64,000 bases of DNA from PALSA-505 sp036502085 (lineage in GTDB: Bacteria; Actinomycetota; Actinomycetes; Streptosporangiales; Streptosporangiaceae), in assembly GCA_036502085.1 (NCBI GenBank), contig DASXZD010000026.1, positions 1-64,000 of the forward strand. Direction: 5' to 3'. Under the pieces are notes generated by a model. It was not told where the DNA came from. It did not search any database and worked only from the letters and a program-made list of their open reading frames with translations. Made by a program: the position numbers and the translations under genes. Below, piece after piece: positions 47,306 through 55,163 of this stretch (positions within the stretch are counted from its first letter, which is position 1; each line of letters begins with the position of its first letter).

Positions 47306-49924
47306 CTACTGTGCGCCGCCGAACAGGCAGCCGATCAGCCATAGGCAGTGACTAGGCTGCGGGCTGGGTGTCCCGGAGGGCGGCGGAGTCCTGCTCGGCC
47401 CCGGGCTGCCGGACGGCCCGGGACTCCCGGACGGCTCCGGGCTCCCGGACGGCCCCGGGCTAGCCGGCGAGCTAGGGCTGACGGACGGGCTCGGGCTGAC
47501 GGACGGGCTCGTGCGGTGGCTGACCCTGATCCGGATCGTGACCCGCACCCGCAAGCCGCAGCCGTGCGTCTGGCCGACACCCACCTCGACGCCGATCCCG
47601 ACGTCGCCGGCATTGACCGCGATGCCAAGGTGCCAGCCCGGCCACGGTCCGCCGCCGGCGGGCGGGGGGCCGCTCACTGTGCTGTCCGCTGACGTGGTGG
47701 CGGCCACCACCCCCGCCAGGTAGGGCTCGGCCGACGCGGGCAGGGTCACCGCGGGAGGCGAGGGCAGAGCCTGGCGGCTGGCCGCCAGGGCGGGATCACC
47801 CGCGCTGCCGGCGCCATGCCAGGTCACGGTCTGGATCCCGGCCTGCGCGCCGGCCGGGAACAGCCCGTTCAGCGCGATGGTGGCACCGCCGCTGACGGCC
47901 TGCGTGCCGTCCAGCACCACAGCTTGCCCGAGCGGTGCGCCGGGATCGGCGGCCACGACGACCAGGGCCCAGCCGGAGGTGCTGGCCTGGTCGTCCGGGC
48001 CCATCTGGGTCGCGGCTCGCCAGGCACCGCCGCCGTCCGCCTGCACCAGGGAGGTCACGTTCGCATACGCCTGGAAGACCGGACGGCCGCTGACGTCTGC
48101 TGTCCCGACGCTGGACGCGCCGATCGCCTGGAAGCCGTCCCCGGCCGGACCCTTGACGTCGATCTGCGGTCGTGCCGGGGACCCGTCACCGGACCAGTAC
48201 AGTCCCGCCCAGAGCACGCTGCCCGGCACCGCGAGGTCCGCCGTGCTGGCCGGCCGGCCCAAGCCGAAGTCCGCGCCGCCGCAGCGCGGCAGCGAGTTGC
48301 CCGCCACGATCGTGTCCAGCCTGCCGTCGGCCGCGAACCGCGCGGGCAGCCCTTCGGAGACCACACCGCTGCCACCTCGCACGGTCACGCTCTGGCCGGC
48401 CGAGCTCACCGTGATCGCGGGCGGCACGCCGAGCGCGGCGTTCGGTCCCACGGCCACTTGCAGGTAGGTAGTCGTAGTCTGTCCCGGCGCCAGCGGGCCG
48501 TGCGTGCAGCCGACGCCCGAGGCGGCAGCAGCACAACTCCACCCGCCGGGAGCGGCGGCGGCCGCGGGGGCGGCCATGCCGAGCGAGCCCGCGCCCAGGT
48601 AGCTGACCCCGGGCGGCAGCGTGATGTTCGCTGACAGATCCTTGATGGCCTGCTGCCCGGTGTTCGCCACCGTGAAGGTGATCAGCCCGGTCGCGCCGCG
48701 GAGCAGCGCTCCCACCGGATCCACGTGCGCGGCGAGCGTCGCGGGCGTAGGGGGCGGCGAGGATGAGGGGGGCGAGGACGGCGACGGGCTGGCGCTGGGC
48801 GCGGGCGGCCGGTGACCGGCCAGCGCCGCGTGCGTCGCGGGCGTCACAGGCGTCACAGGCGGGTTCGCCGGCGCGGGCGGCGGGACGTGCGGCTGGGATG
48901 GCGCCGGCGCGGTCAGCGGCGGCGATCCGCCGGGCGGAGCCGGCGCGGCCGCTGCCGGATGCGAGTGGGAGTGGGGGCGCAGTGGCGTGCTGTGCCCGGT
49001 GAGCGCCAAGGCCAGCGCGATGGCCGCCGCCGCGGCGGCCACGCCGCCGGCGATCGCCGCCTGCTGGTGCTTGGGCGCCCGGCGGAGCCACAGCACCTTG
49101 CCGGCGACCCAGGCGAGCGCCGCGCCGCCGTGGGACGCCATCGCCGCGAGATACGTGGCCGCGGCCGGGCCCAGGAAGATCGGCGCGACGATGCCCCGCA
49201 GCGCCACGTTGACGTCGGTGAGCTCGGCGTAGACGGCGCGGCAGTCCTTGCACCCGTCCAGGTGCTCGCCCACCGCCTTCGCCTCGCGGACCGATAGCCC
49301 GCCGCGCACGTAGGCGCCGAGCTTGTCGACCACGGGACGGCATTCCTGCCGCGCGACGCCGGACAGGTGCATCTGCAGGTACGCCTGGCGCAGGCCCTCT
49401 CGCGCCCGGTACGCGAGCGCGGCGACGCCGTTGGCGGTAAGCCCGAGAAGCGGAGCGACGTCGGCCGGCCGCGCGCCCTCGATCTCGGTATGCCACAGGA
49501 CAGCCCGCCACCGTTCAGGCAAAGAAAGAAAGGCCCGGGCGATCAGGGATCTTTCCAGGCCAGCCACAGCGGGGTCTATGAAGGGCTCGCCGGGAACGTA
49601 TGCCTCTATCTCGTCGGTGACGAGGCTGCGGCGCTCGCCGCGATAGCGATCGTAGGCGGCCCGGCGGACGGCGGTCAGCAGGTAGGGACGGAATGCGTCC
49701 TGCGGGCCGCCGCCGCGGCGCATCAGGTCAAGCACGCGCGAGAAGGTCTCGGCGACGACATCATCCATCTCGGCGGGTCTGCGGACGAGCTGGCGCGCAA
49801 GGTTCCGCGCGGCCGTCACGTGGCGGCGGTACAACTCGCCGTAGGCGGCCATGTCGCCGGACCTGATCGCCGCGATCAGCTCAGCGTCGCTCGGCAGCAC
49901 TGGCCCCGACTCGGCTTCGCTCAC
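47306..49924 (-). CDS. ECF sigma factor fused to zinc anti-sigma-like domain, membrane span and surface domain
   Basis: 872 aa in one frame. Region 2 (about 17-95: AYGELYRRHVTAARNLARQLV, DDVVAETFSRVL) and region 4 (about 128-182: LPERWRAVLWHTEIEG...VAPLLGLTANGVAALAYRAREGL) form a complete ECF sigma. A zinc anti-sigma-type motif follows, with Cys195 and HLDGCKDC (His221, Cys225, Cys228). One strong membrane span is at about 288-309. About 560 residues then face outside: a Pro-rich stalk, a DUF11-like beta domain (LITFTVANTGQQAIKDLS), a DUF3344-like domain (SGWALVVVAADPG, AVVLDGTQ) and an SPS/PSGSP-repeat end. Known: some ECF groups carry fused zinc finger and membrane modules. How the sigma part is released is unknown. 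The start is GTG 49924. Confidence 0.85.
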   Translation of the reverse strand: MSEAESGPVLPSDAELIAAIRSGDMAAYGELYRRHVTAARNLARQLVRRPAEMDDVVAETFSRVLDLMRRGGGPQDAFRPYLLTAVRRAAYDRYRGERRSLVTDEIEAYVPGEPFIDPAVAGLERSLIARAFLSLPERWRAVLWHTEIEGARPADVAPLLGLTANGVAALAYRAREGLRQAYLQMHLSGVARQECRPVVDKLGAYVRGGLSVREAKAVGEHLDGCKDCRAVYAELTDVNVALRGIVAPIFLGPAAATYLAAMASHGGAALAWVAGKVLWLRRAPKHQQAAIAGGVAAAAAAIALALALTGHSTPLRPHSHSHPAAAAPAPPGGSPPLTAPAPSQPHVPPPAPANPPVTPVTPATHAALAGHRPPAPSASPSPSSPPSSSPPPTPATLAAHVDPVGALLRGATGLITFTVANTGQQAIKDLSANITLPPGVSYLGAGSLGMAAPAAAAAPGGWSCAAAASGVGCTHGPLAPGQTTTTYLQVAVGPNAALGVPPAITVSSAGQSVTVRGGSGVVSEGLPARFAADGRLDTIVAGNSLPRCGGADFGLGRPASTADLAVPGSVLWAGLYWSGDGSPARPQIDVKGPAGDGFQAIGASSVGTADVSGRPVFQAYANVTSLVQADGGGAWRAATQMGPDDQASTSGWALVVVAADPGAPLGQAVVLDGTQAVSGGATIALNGLFPAGAQAGIQTVTWHGAGSAGDPALAASRQALPSPPAVTLPASAEPYLAGVVAATTSADSTVSGPPPAGGGPWPGWHLGIAVNAGDVGIGVEVGVGQTHGCGLRVRVTIRIRVSHRTSPSVSPSPSVSPSSPASPGPSGSPEPSGSPGPSGSPGPSRTPPPSGTPSPQPSHCLWLIGCLFGGAQ

Positions 49925-49983
49925 TACTCATCGTCCCCTAACCATTGCAACAAGCTACAGAAAATCATTCCGTATTCCGCGTC

Positions 49984-50031
49984 ATGCCGGAACCAGTTCG
50001 GCGTCATCAATATGGCGGCGGGTTCCGGCAT
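49984..50031. promoter_or_regulatory. 11-bp inverted repeat upstream of the sigma-fusion gene
   Basis: ATGCCGGAACC (49984-49994) is the exact reverse complement of GGTTCCGGCAT (50021-50031). It begins 60 bp upstream of the sigma-fusion start codon. It could be an operator for that gene, or contain promoter elements (GGAAC is also an ECF-type -35 word, so self-recognition is conceivable). Confidence 0.55.
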
Positions 50032-50060
50032 ACCGGGGCTGGCGGGAACCACCACCGAGT

Positions 50061-50161
50061 GCGGCGGCAGGCAGGCCGCCCAGGCTGGGCGTTTTGCCCG
50101 GGCGCTTCGCGATGGCCGCGCAAGCGCCCGGGGTCGCGCCCGGCCGGGAGGCCTGCCGCCC
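50061..50161. other. nested inverted repeats, possible structured RNA or regulatory DNA
   Basis: CCCGGGCGCTT (50097-50107) and AAGCGCCCGGG (50122-50132) form a perfect 11-bp stem. Outside it GGCGGCAGGC (50063-50072) pairs with GCCTGCCGCC (50151-50160). The two stems are coaxial in one roughly 100-nt fold inside the 306-bp gap between divergent genes, about 70 bp upstream of ATG 50231. No known riboswitch family is recognised. Confidence 0.45.
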
Positions 50162-50230
50162 GCCATAAGGCTGCGCGGCCGCCTGACCTGCAGCGGCGCG
50201 GCACCGAGCAGACAGGAGGGCCGCACTGCG

Positions 50231-51166
50231 ATGACGTCGGATGACGCTGACCGGGAACGGCGTGCACGACCCGCAATTGCCGCGGGCTCAGGTCGCGTCA
50301 GCGCTATCCCGCGCCGACGTACGGCCGACTGCGCCACGGGCGCGGGGCCGGCTGGCTCGGTGGCGCGCCCGGGTCCGGCCGACGCCAGCGCGGGCGCGGG
50401 GCCGGCTGGCTCGGTGGCGCGCTTGGGTCCGGCTGGTGCCAGCGCCGGCGCGGGTACCGCCGACGCCATCGGGCTCTGCGAGGCGTGGCGGCGGCAGAGC
50501 ATGATCAGCGGCTGGGCCACGGACGACGACTGGCGGGTGGCCGAGGTGGACGCGGTCGCGGCCGCCGCCTACAGCGGCACCGGGCTGGCGGCCGCGTGCG
50601 CGCTGCTCGGCGCGGCCCGAGGCCGGGCCGGCGTCGGGATCGGCGAGACCCTCACCGACCTGGCCGCCCTGTGCTACGTCTTGCACGCGGGCGATCCGCC
50701 GCTCGAGCTGATCAAGCCGGTCGCCGAAGGCTGGGCTGAGGCCGGGCTGGCTGGCATGTCCGGGGCGAGCTGTGAGGACCCGCTGACCGGCCTGGCCACC
50801 GTGGCGTACCTGCGAACCCGGCTGGGCGAGGTGTACCTGGAGGCCCGGCACGCGGGCGGCTGCGCGGCGGACATGTACCGCCTGCTCGTCGCGGACCTGC
50901 CGGGCCGGCTAGATCCGTGGGATCGGCTTTCGGCGACGATCCTCCTCGGCAACGATCTGCGGGCCGCGTTCCCCGGCGGGGAGACGCTGTCGCTGGCCAC
51001 GCCCGGGCGCGCCGTCGCGCTGGTGCGCGCCGCGGCGGAGCTTCCGTTCCGCGCGACGGGGCTGCGGCGCAGCCTGGCCGAGCACCACGGGGCACGGCTG
51101 CGGCTGCTGAGGCCCCCGGCCTCCCATCAGGAGGCGCTGCGCCTCCTGGACGGGCTGGCCCGCTGA
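50231..51166 (+). CDS. degenerate GGDEF-like protein of unknown function
   Basis: 311 aa from ATG 50231 (GGAGG about 12 bases upstream). Residues 1-95 are Ala/Gly/Pro-rich with a repeated AGPAGSVAR-type unit and look disordered. A helical part follows (about 96-185). Near 180 the segment CEDPLTGLATVAYLRTRLGEVY matches the first helix of GGDEF domains (DPLTGLxNR), but no GGDEF signature follows. It cannot be an active diguanylate cyclase by sequence; it may bind a nucleotide or partner. It is divergent from the sigma fusion and upstream of pyrE. Confidence 0.6.
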   Translation: MTSDDADRERRARPAIAAGSGRVSAIPRRRTADCATGAGPAGSVARPGPADASAGAGPAGSVARLGPAGASAGAGTADAIGLCEAWRRQSMISGWATDDDWRVAEVDAVAAAAYSGTGLAAACALLGAARGRAGVGIGETLTDLAALCYVLHAGDPPLELIKPVAEGWAEAGLAGMSGASCEDPLTGLATVAYLRTRLGEVYLEARHAGGCAADMYRLLVADLPGRLDPWDRLSATILLGNDLRAAFPGGETLSLATPGRAVALVRAAAELPFRATGLRRSLAEHHGARLRLLRPPASHQEALRLLDGLAR

Positions 51167-51260
51167 CGCCGCCGGCGCCGAATGTCCCGTGGAGGGGTCG
51201 GGACCGGCGCCGGCGGCCTATCCCGTTTAACGTGCGACGGTGCCAGTAGGCTCACATCCC

Positions 51261-51797
51261 GTGGCCGATCGAGACGAGCTCCTCAGGGAAGTAAAAGAGC
51301 ACGCGGTCGTCCACGGCGACTTCGTGCTGTCATCCGGGCAGCGAGCCAGCTGGTACATCGACCTGCGCCGGGTGCTGCTGTCCGGGAGCGCCGCCCCGCT
51401 GGCCGGCCGGGTGATGCTGGATGTGACCGCCGACCTGTCCTATGAGGCCGTGGGCGGCCTCACGCTGGGCGCGGACCCCGTGGCTACGGCGATGATGCAC
51501 GCTGCGGCACAGCGCGGGCGGCGGCTCGACGCGTTCGTGGTGCGCAAGACGGACAAGGCGCACGGGTTGCAGCGCAGGATCGAGGGACCGGACGTGGCCG
51601 GCCGCCGGGTGCTGGCCGTCGAGGACACATCGACGACGGGAAGTTCGGTGCTGACGGCGGTGACGGCACTGCGCGAGGCGGGTGCGGAGGTGGTCGGCGT
51701 GGCGGTGGTGGTCGAACGCGGGGCCAGGCCGCGGGTGCTCGAGGCCGGGCTACCGTACCGGGCCGCCTACGAGCTGTCCGATCTCAGCCTGGGCTGA
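51261..51797 (+). CDS. pyrE: orotate phosphoribosyltransferase
   Basis: 178 aa. The type I PRTase fold has LSSGQRASWYIDLRRVLL near the start, the flexible-loop Lys pair in VVRKTDKAHG, and the PRPP loop VLAVEDTSTTGSS. It makes OMP from orotate and PRPP in pyrimidine synthesis. GTG 51261 gives the usual VADRDELLREV start; TAGGCT (51247-51252) ends eight bases before it, so the message may be leaderless. The frame also opens at 51240. fba follows in the same direction 131 bp on, a common actinomycete neighbour. Confidence 0.94.
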   Translation: MADRDELLREVKEHAVVHGDFVLSSGQRASWYIDLRRVLLSGSAAPLAGRVMLDVTADLSYEAVGGLTLGADPVATAMMHAAAQRGRRLDAFVVRKTDKAHGLQRRIEGPDVAGRRVLAVEDTSTTGSSVLTAVTALREAGAEVVGVAVVVERGARPRVLEAGLPYRAAYELSDLSLG

Positions 51798-51928
51798 GCC
51801 GGGTGACGGGCGGCCGGTCGTCAGGCGGGCGGCCGGTCAGGCGGCCGGAGCCGAGGGGGGACGGCTGCGGGAATCTGCGACTTCGGGGATACTAGGGGCG
51901 GCACCGACGACGACAGGAAGCGACCGCA

Positions 51929-52951
51929 ATGCCTATCGCGACCCCAGAGATTTACGCGCAGATGCTCGACCGGGCCAAGGAGCACGGCTTCGCCTATCCG
52001 GCGATCAACGTGACCTCCAGCCAGACGCTGAACGCCGCCCTGTGCGGGTTCGCCGAGGCGGAGAGCGACGGCATCGTCCAGGTGTCCACTGGAGGCGCCG
52101 AGTACCTGTCCGGCCAGGGGGTCAAGGACATGGTCACCGGCGCGGTGGCGCTGGCCGAGTTCGCGCACGTCGTCGCGGCCAAGTACCCGGTCCAGGTCGC
52201 GCTGCATACCGACCACTGCCCGAAGGACAAGCTGGACGGGTTCATGCGGCCGCTGGTCGCGCTGTCGCAGCGGCGGGTCGCGCGCGGGGAGGAGCCGCTG
52301 TTCCAGTCCCACATGTGGGACGGATCCGCCGTGCCGCTCGAAGAGAACCTGCGGATCGCGTCCGAGCTTCTCGACGCGTGCGCCAAGGCGCGGTGCGTGA
52401 TGGAGATGGAGATCGGGGTCGTCGGCGGCGAGGAGGACGGGGTCGTCGGCGAGATGAACGAGAAGCTGTACACCACCCCGGAGGACGCGCTGGCCACCGC
52501 CGAGGCCGTCGGCCTGGGCGAGCGCGGCCGGTACATCCTGGCCGCGACGTTCGGCAACGTGCACGGCGTGTACAAGCCCGGCCACGTGAAGCTGCGGCCT
52601 TCGGTGCTGAACGACATCCAGAACGCGGTGGGGGCCAAGTACGGCAAGGACAAGCCGTTCGACCTAGTGTTCCACGGCGGTTCCGGGTCGGCGCTGGATG
52701 AGATCCGGGAGGGCATCTCCTACGGCGTGATCAAGATGAACGTGGATACCGACGCCCAGTACGCGTTCACCCGGCCGGTAGCCGGCCACATGTTCGCCAA
52801 CTACGACGGCGTGCTCAAGGTGGACGGCGATGTCGGCAGCAAGAAAGCCTACGACCCGAGGGCATGGGGCAAGGCGGCCGAGGCATCGATGACCGCCCGG
52901 GTCACGAAGGCGTGCGAGAACCTGCTGTCGGCCGGCCAGCGGCTGAACTGA
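51929..52951 (+). CDS. fba: class II fructose-bisphosphate aldolase
   Basis: 340 aa. It is a zinc-dependent aldolase of glycolysis and gluconeogenesis. The zinc ligands are seen in ALHTDHCP, the second His in FGNVHGVYKPGHV and the third in LVFHGGSGS; the phosphate-site KMNVDTDAQYAF is intact. The sequence is the long (E. coli FbaA-like) class II type. ATG 51929 starts MPIATPEIYAQML. The 3' side carries an unusual repeat array that may end the transcript. Confidence 0.96.
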   Translation: MPIATPEIYAQMLDRAKEHGFAYPAINVTSSQTLNAALCGFAEAESDGIVQVSTGGAEYLSGQGVKDMVTGAVALAEFAHVVAAKYPVQVALHTDHCPKDKLDGFMRPLVALSQRRVARGEEPLFQSHMWDGSAVPLEENLRIASELLDACAKARCVMEMEIGVVGGEEDGVVGEMNEKLYTTPEDALATAEAVGLGERGRYILAATFGNVHGVYKPGHVKLRPSVLNDIQNAVGAKYGKDKPFDLVFHGGSGSALDEIREGISYGVIKMNVDTDAQYAFTRPVAGHMFANYDGVLKVDGDVGSKKAYDPRAWGKAAEASMTARVTKACENLLSAGQRLN

Positions 52952-53039
52952 CGGCACAGGGCTAACAGCACAGGGCTAACGGCACAGTGCTAACAGCACA
53001 GTGCTGACGGCACAGCACAGTGCTGACGGCACAGTGCTG
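52951..53039. repeat. 14-bp tandem repeats with GCACAGTGC palindromes after fba
   Basis: Units start at 52951, 52965, 52979, 52993, 53007 (19 bp variant) and 53026. The later units read ACGGCACAGTGCTG or ACAGCACAGTGCTG. Each contains GCACAGTGC, a perfect 9-base palindrome. The array fills most of the gap between fba and the convergent AbiEi gene and could fold into successive small hairpins acting as a terminator. Confidence 0.85.
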
Positions 53040-53086
53040 ACGGCGCTGGTCGGACAGCTCTGGGCTGGCCTCGCGCCTGCGGGCCA

Positions 53087-54022
53087 TCACCGCGCGGTCC
53101 CCCTGGCGAACGCCGCGCGTATCCGGCCGATCACCTGCCAGGGTGTCACGGTGATCTCCTGCCAGGTGAAATGAACCACCTCGAACCCCGCGTCGCGCAG
53201 CCGTGCGTCCCGGTCAAGCTGCTCGATCGCCCGCCCCGGATCCGCGTACTTGGCCGCCCCGTCAGCCTCAGCGATCGTCCGGTGCTCCGGCCAGAAGAAG
53301 TCCGCCCTCCCAATAGTCCCGAATTCGCCGCCCACCCAAACCTGAAGCCTGGGCGCCGGCAGCCCGGCCTGATGAAAGGCGACCCGGCCGATCGACTCGA
53401 GCGCTGACTCAGACCTGGAATCGCTGAACGCGACCACATCGCGCGCCCGCTGAATGCCGGGCCAGCCCGCGCAGTCCGTGATGACGGCATTGATCTTCGC
53501 TATATCGGTTTTACGGGTTCGCAGTGCCGAGTCTGCGACGACAATGCCATCCCGGAACGAGGAACCCCGGGCGAGATCAACAACCGTCCTGGCCACCGAG
53601 GTAATGAGCACTCCGCCCTTGGTCACCAGGTGATCCGGGGGAAGCTCGGCTATGTGAACCCTGACGTCTCCGCGCCGGGAACGGCTGCCACGATCGCGAG
53701 GCGAACGGGTCACAGTGACCACATCGTCTGGCCGCTTCCCGATCAGGTCGAGACCGTGCATGACCGCCGCGGACTGGTGACTTCCCGCCGCACGGGAACC
53801 GCCCGCGGCTATTTCCGCGGCGATGCGCAGCGCATGCCTGTGCGCCCTGTTCGTCGCGTCAGCGGGCAGATCTACGGAGGCATACACCCCCCTGCGGATC
53901 ATGAACAGCTGACCCTGCCTGACGAGCCGCTGCACCTGAGCCCGGGATGAGCCTGCGGCGACGAGCTGTCCGAAAGTAGCGACCTTTACTACGGACGGGG
54001 ACGGATGCGCATCGTGAGTCAC
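53087..54022 (-). CDS. AbiEi-type antitoxin domain fused to DUF559 nuclease-like domain
   Basis: 311 aa. The N-terminal winged helix (about 10-60: GQLVAAGSSRAQVQRLVRQGQLFMIRRGVYA) and following region are of AbiEi antitoxin type. The C-terminal 110 residues (RSESALESIGRVAFHQAGL, RADFFWPEHRTIAEADG, RDARLRDAGFEVVHFTWQEI) match the Vsr-like DUF559 fold with probable catalytic acids. No AbiEii nucleotidyltransferase toxin is adjacent, so this is a solitary protein, of a type common in actinomycetes. Its role is unknown; the toxin-antitoxin name may mislead. It opens with GTG 54022. Confidence 0.75.
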   Translation of the reverse strand: MTHDAHPSPSVVKVATFGQLVAAGSSRAQVQRLVRQGQLFMIRRGVYASVDLPADATNRAHRHALRIAAEIAAGGSRAAGSHQSAAVMHGLDLIGKRPDDVVTVTRSPRDRGSRSRRGDVRVHIAELPPDHLVTKGGVLITSVARTVVDLARGSSFRDGIVVADSALRTRKTDIAKINAVITDCAGWPGIQRARDVVAFSDSRSESALESIGRVAFHQAGLPAPRLQVWVGGEFGTIGRADFFWPEHRTIAEADGAAKYADPGRAIEQLDRDARLRDAGFEVVHFTWQEITVTPWQVIGRIRAAFARGTAR

Positions 54023-54089
54023 CCATCAACCGTCTCAGCCCCCTACGTCAGAACGACCGCCACGCAGGGCTCCAGAGCGCGGTGCTCGC

Positions 54090-54112
54090 CGACTTATCAC
54101 GCACTCTGACCA
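54090..54112. repeat. dispersed intergenic element, copy 2
   Basis: This matches 10009-10031 at 21 of 23 positions. It is followed by another inverted pair, CATTTTG (54133-54139) and CAAAATG (54163-54169). It lies 68 bp upstream of the AbiEi-DUF559 start and just left of the G-rich repeat array. Confidence 0.6.
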
Positions 54113-54313
54113 TTTCATGCCCAGCTTTGCCCCATTTTGTGACCGCAGAAAGCATGATAAGGCAAAATGATCAAGGACTGGGGCGGCTAGTGCGGGCGGC
54201 GTGGCGGACGAGGCCTTGGGGCGGGCGTGAGCGGGCCGGGGCGCGCGCGGGTGCGAGAACGGACGCGCGGGCGGGGCGGGGCGCGGCGGGATGGGGCGCG
54301 GGAGCGGGCGGGG

Positions 54314-54610
54314 CCTTGGATGGGCGCGAGCGGGCCAGGGCGCGCGGGCGCGGGAGCGGGCCTTGGATGGGCGCGAGCGGGCCAGGGCGCGCGGGCGCGG
54401 GAGCGGGCCTTGGATGGGCGCGAACGGGCCAGGGCGCGCGGGCGCGGGAGCGGGCGGGGCCTTGGATGGGCGCGAACGGGCCAGGGCGCGCGGGCGCGGG
54501 AGCGGGCGGGGCCTTGGATGGGCGCGAGCGGGCCAGGGCGCGCGGGCGCGGGAGCGGGCGGGGCCTTGGATGGGCGCGAGCGGGCCAGGGCGCGCGGGCG
54601 CGGGAGCGGG
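54314..54610. repeat. G-rich minisatellite, six copies of a 47/52-bp unit
   Basis: Units begin with CCTTGGATGG at 54314, 54361, 54408, 54460, 54512 and 54564. Three are 47 bp and three 52 bp, differing by a five-base GC insert; copies 3 and 4 share a G-to-A change (GAACGGG). A decayed copy precedes them at about 54212. The plus strand is nearly all G and C with many G-runs. Neither 47 nor 52 is a multiple of three, so the open frames on both strands arise from lack of T/A and not from coding. It fills most of the 655-bp gap 54023-54677. Confidence 0.9.
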
Positions 54611-54677
54611 CGCGTCGGTGCGGGCGTGAACGTGGGGGTGGGCGCGGGGAGTGGAGAGGAGCGGGCAAGATGGACGT

Positions 54678-55091
54678 ATGGATCACGAGAACTTGATAGC
54701 CGGGCCGCCGGCGACGTATTTGCCAGGGCACGTCGAGTCCGACAGCCAGCTGGCGTCCGGCGCCGACCCGGCCGAGGTGGCGGCCAGGTTCCCCGGCCAG
54801 TCCGCGGCGTGGGCGGCGCTGGCGGAGCGGGCGTTCGGGAACGGGGAGGTCGTGCAGGCGTACGCCTGCGCCCGCACTGGGTATCACCGCGGCCTTGATC
54901 AGCTGCGCCGTTCGGGGTGGCGGGGGCACGGGCCGATCCCGTGGCAGCACGAGCCAAACCGCGGCTTCCTCCGATCACTGCACATGCTGGGCCAGGCGGC
55001 CGCGGCGATCGGCGAGGATGACGAGGCCGAACGGTGTCGCGAGTTCCTCCACGACAGCAGCGCGGAGGCCGCAGCTCAGCTCGGCAGCTAG
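54678..55091 (+). CDS. DUF3151 family protein
   Basis: 137 aa from ATG 54678. The conserved core is easy to see: DPAEVAARFPGQSAAWAALAERAF, QAYACARTGYHRGLDQLRRSGW, GHGPIPWQHEPNRGFLRSLHMLG and ERCREFLHDSS. The family is confined to actinobacteria, helical and TPR-like, with unknown function, and usually lies between fba and purA as here. There is no signal peptide. The gene starts right after the G-rich repeat array, so its promoter is probably within or beside the array's edge. Confidence 0.88.
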   Translation: MDHENLIAGPPATYLPGHVESDSQLASGADPAEVAARFPGQSAAWAALAERAFGNGEVVQAYACARTGYHRGLDQLRRSGWRGHGPIPWQHEPNRGFLRSLHMLGQAAAAIGEDDEAERCREFLHDSSAEAAAQLGS

Positions 55092-55163
55092 CCGCCACGT
55101 CCCGGCGCAGGCCTGAAGCTCCAATTCCGCCGGCTTGCCGCAAGGTCGCTGCGGCCGGCGGGG

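Noticed and set aside
53087..54022. Complete AbiE toxin-antitoxin pair
   Set aside because: No AbiEii nucleotidyltransferase reading frame lies on either side.
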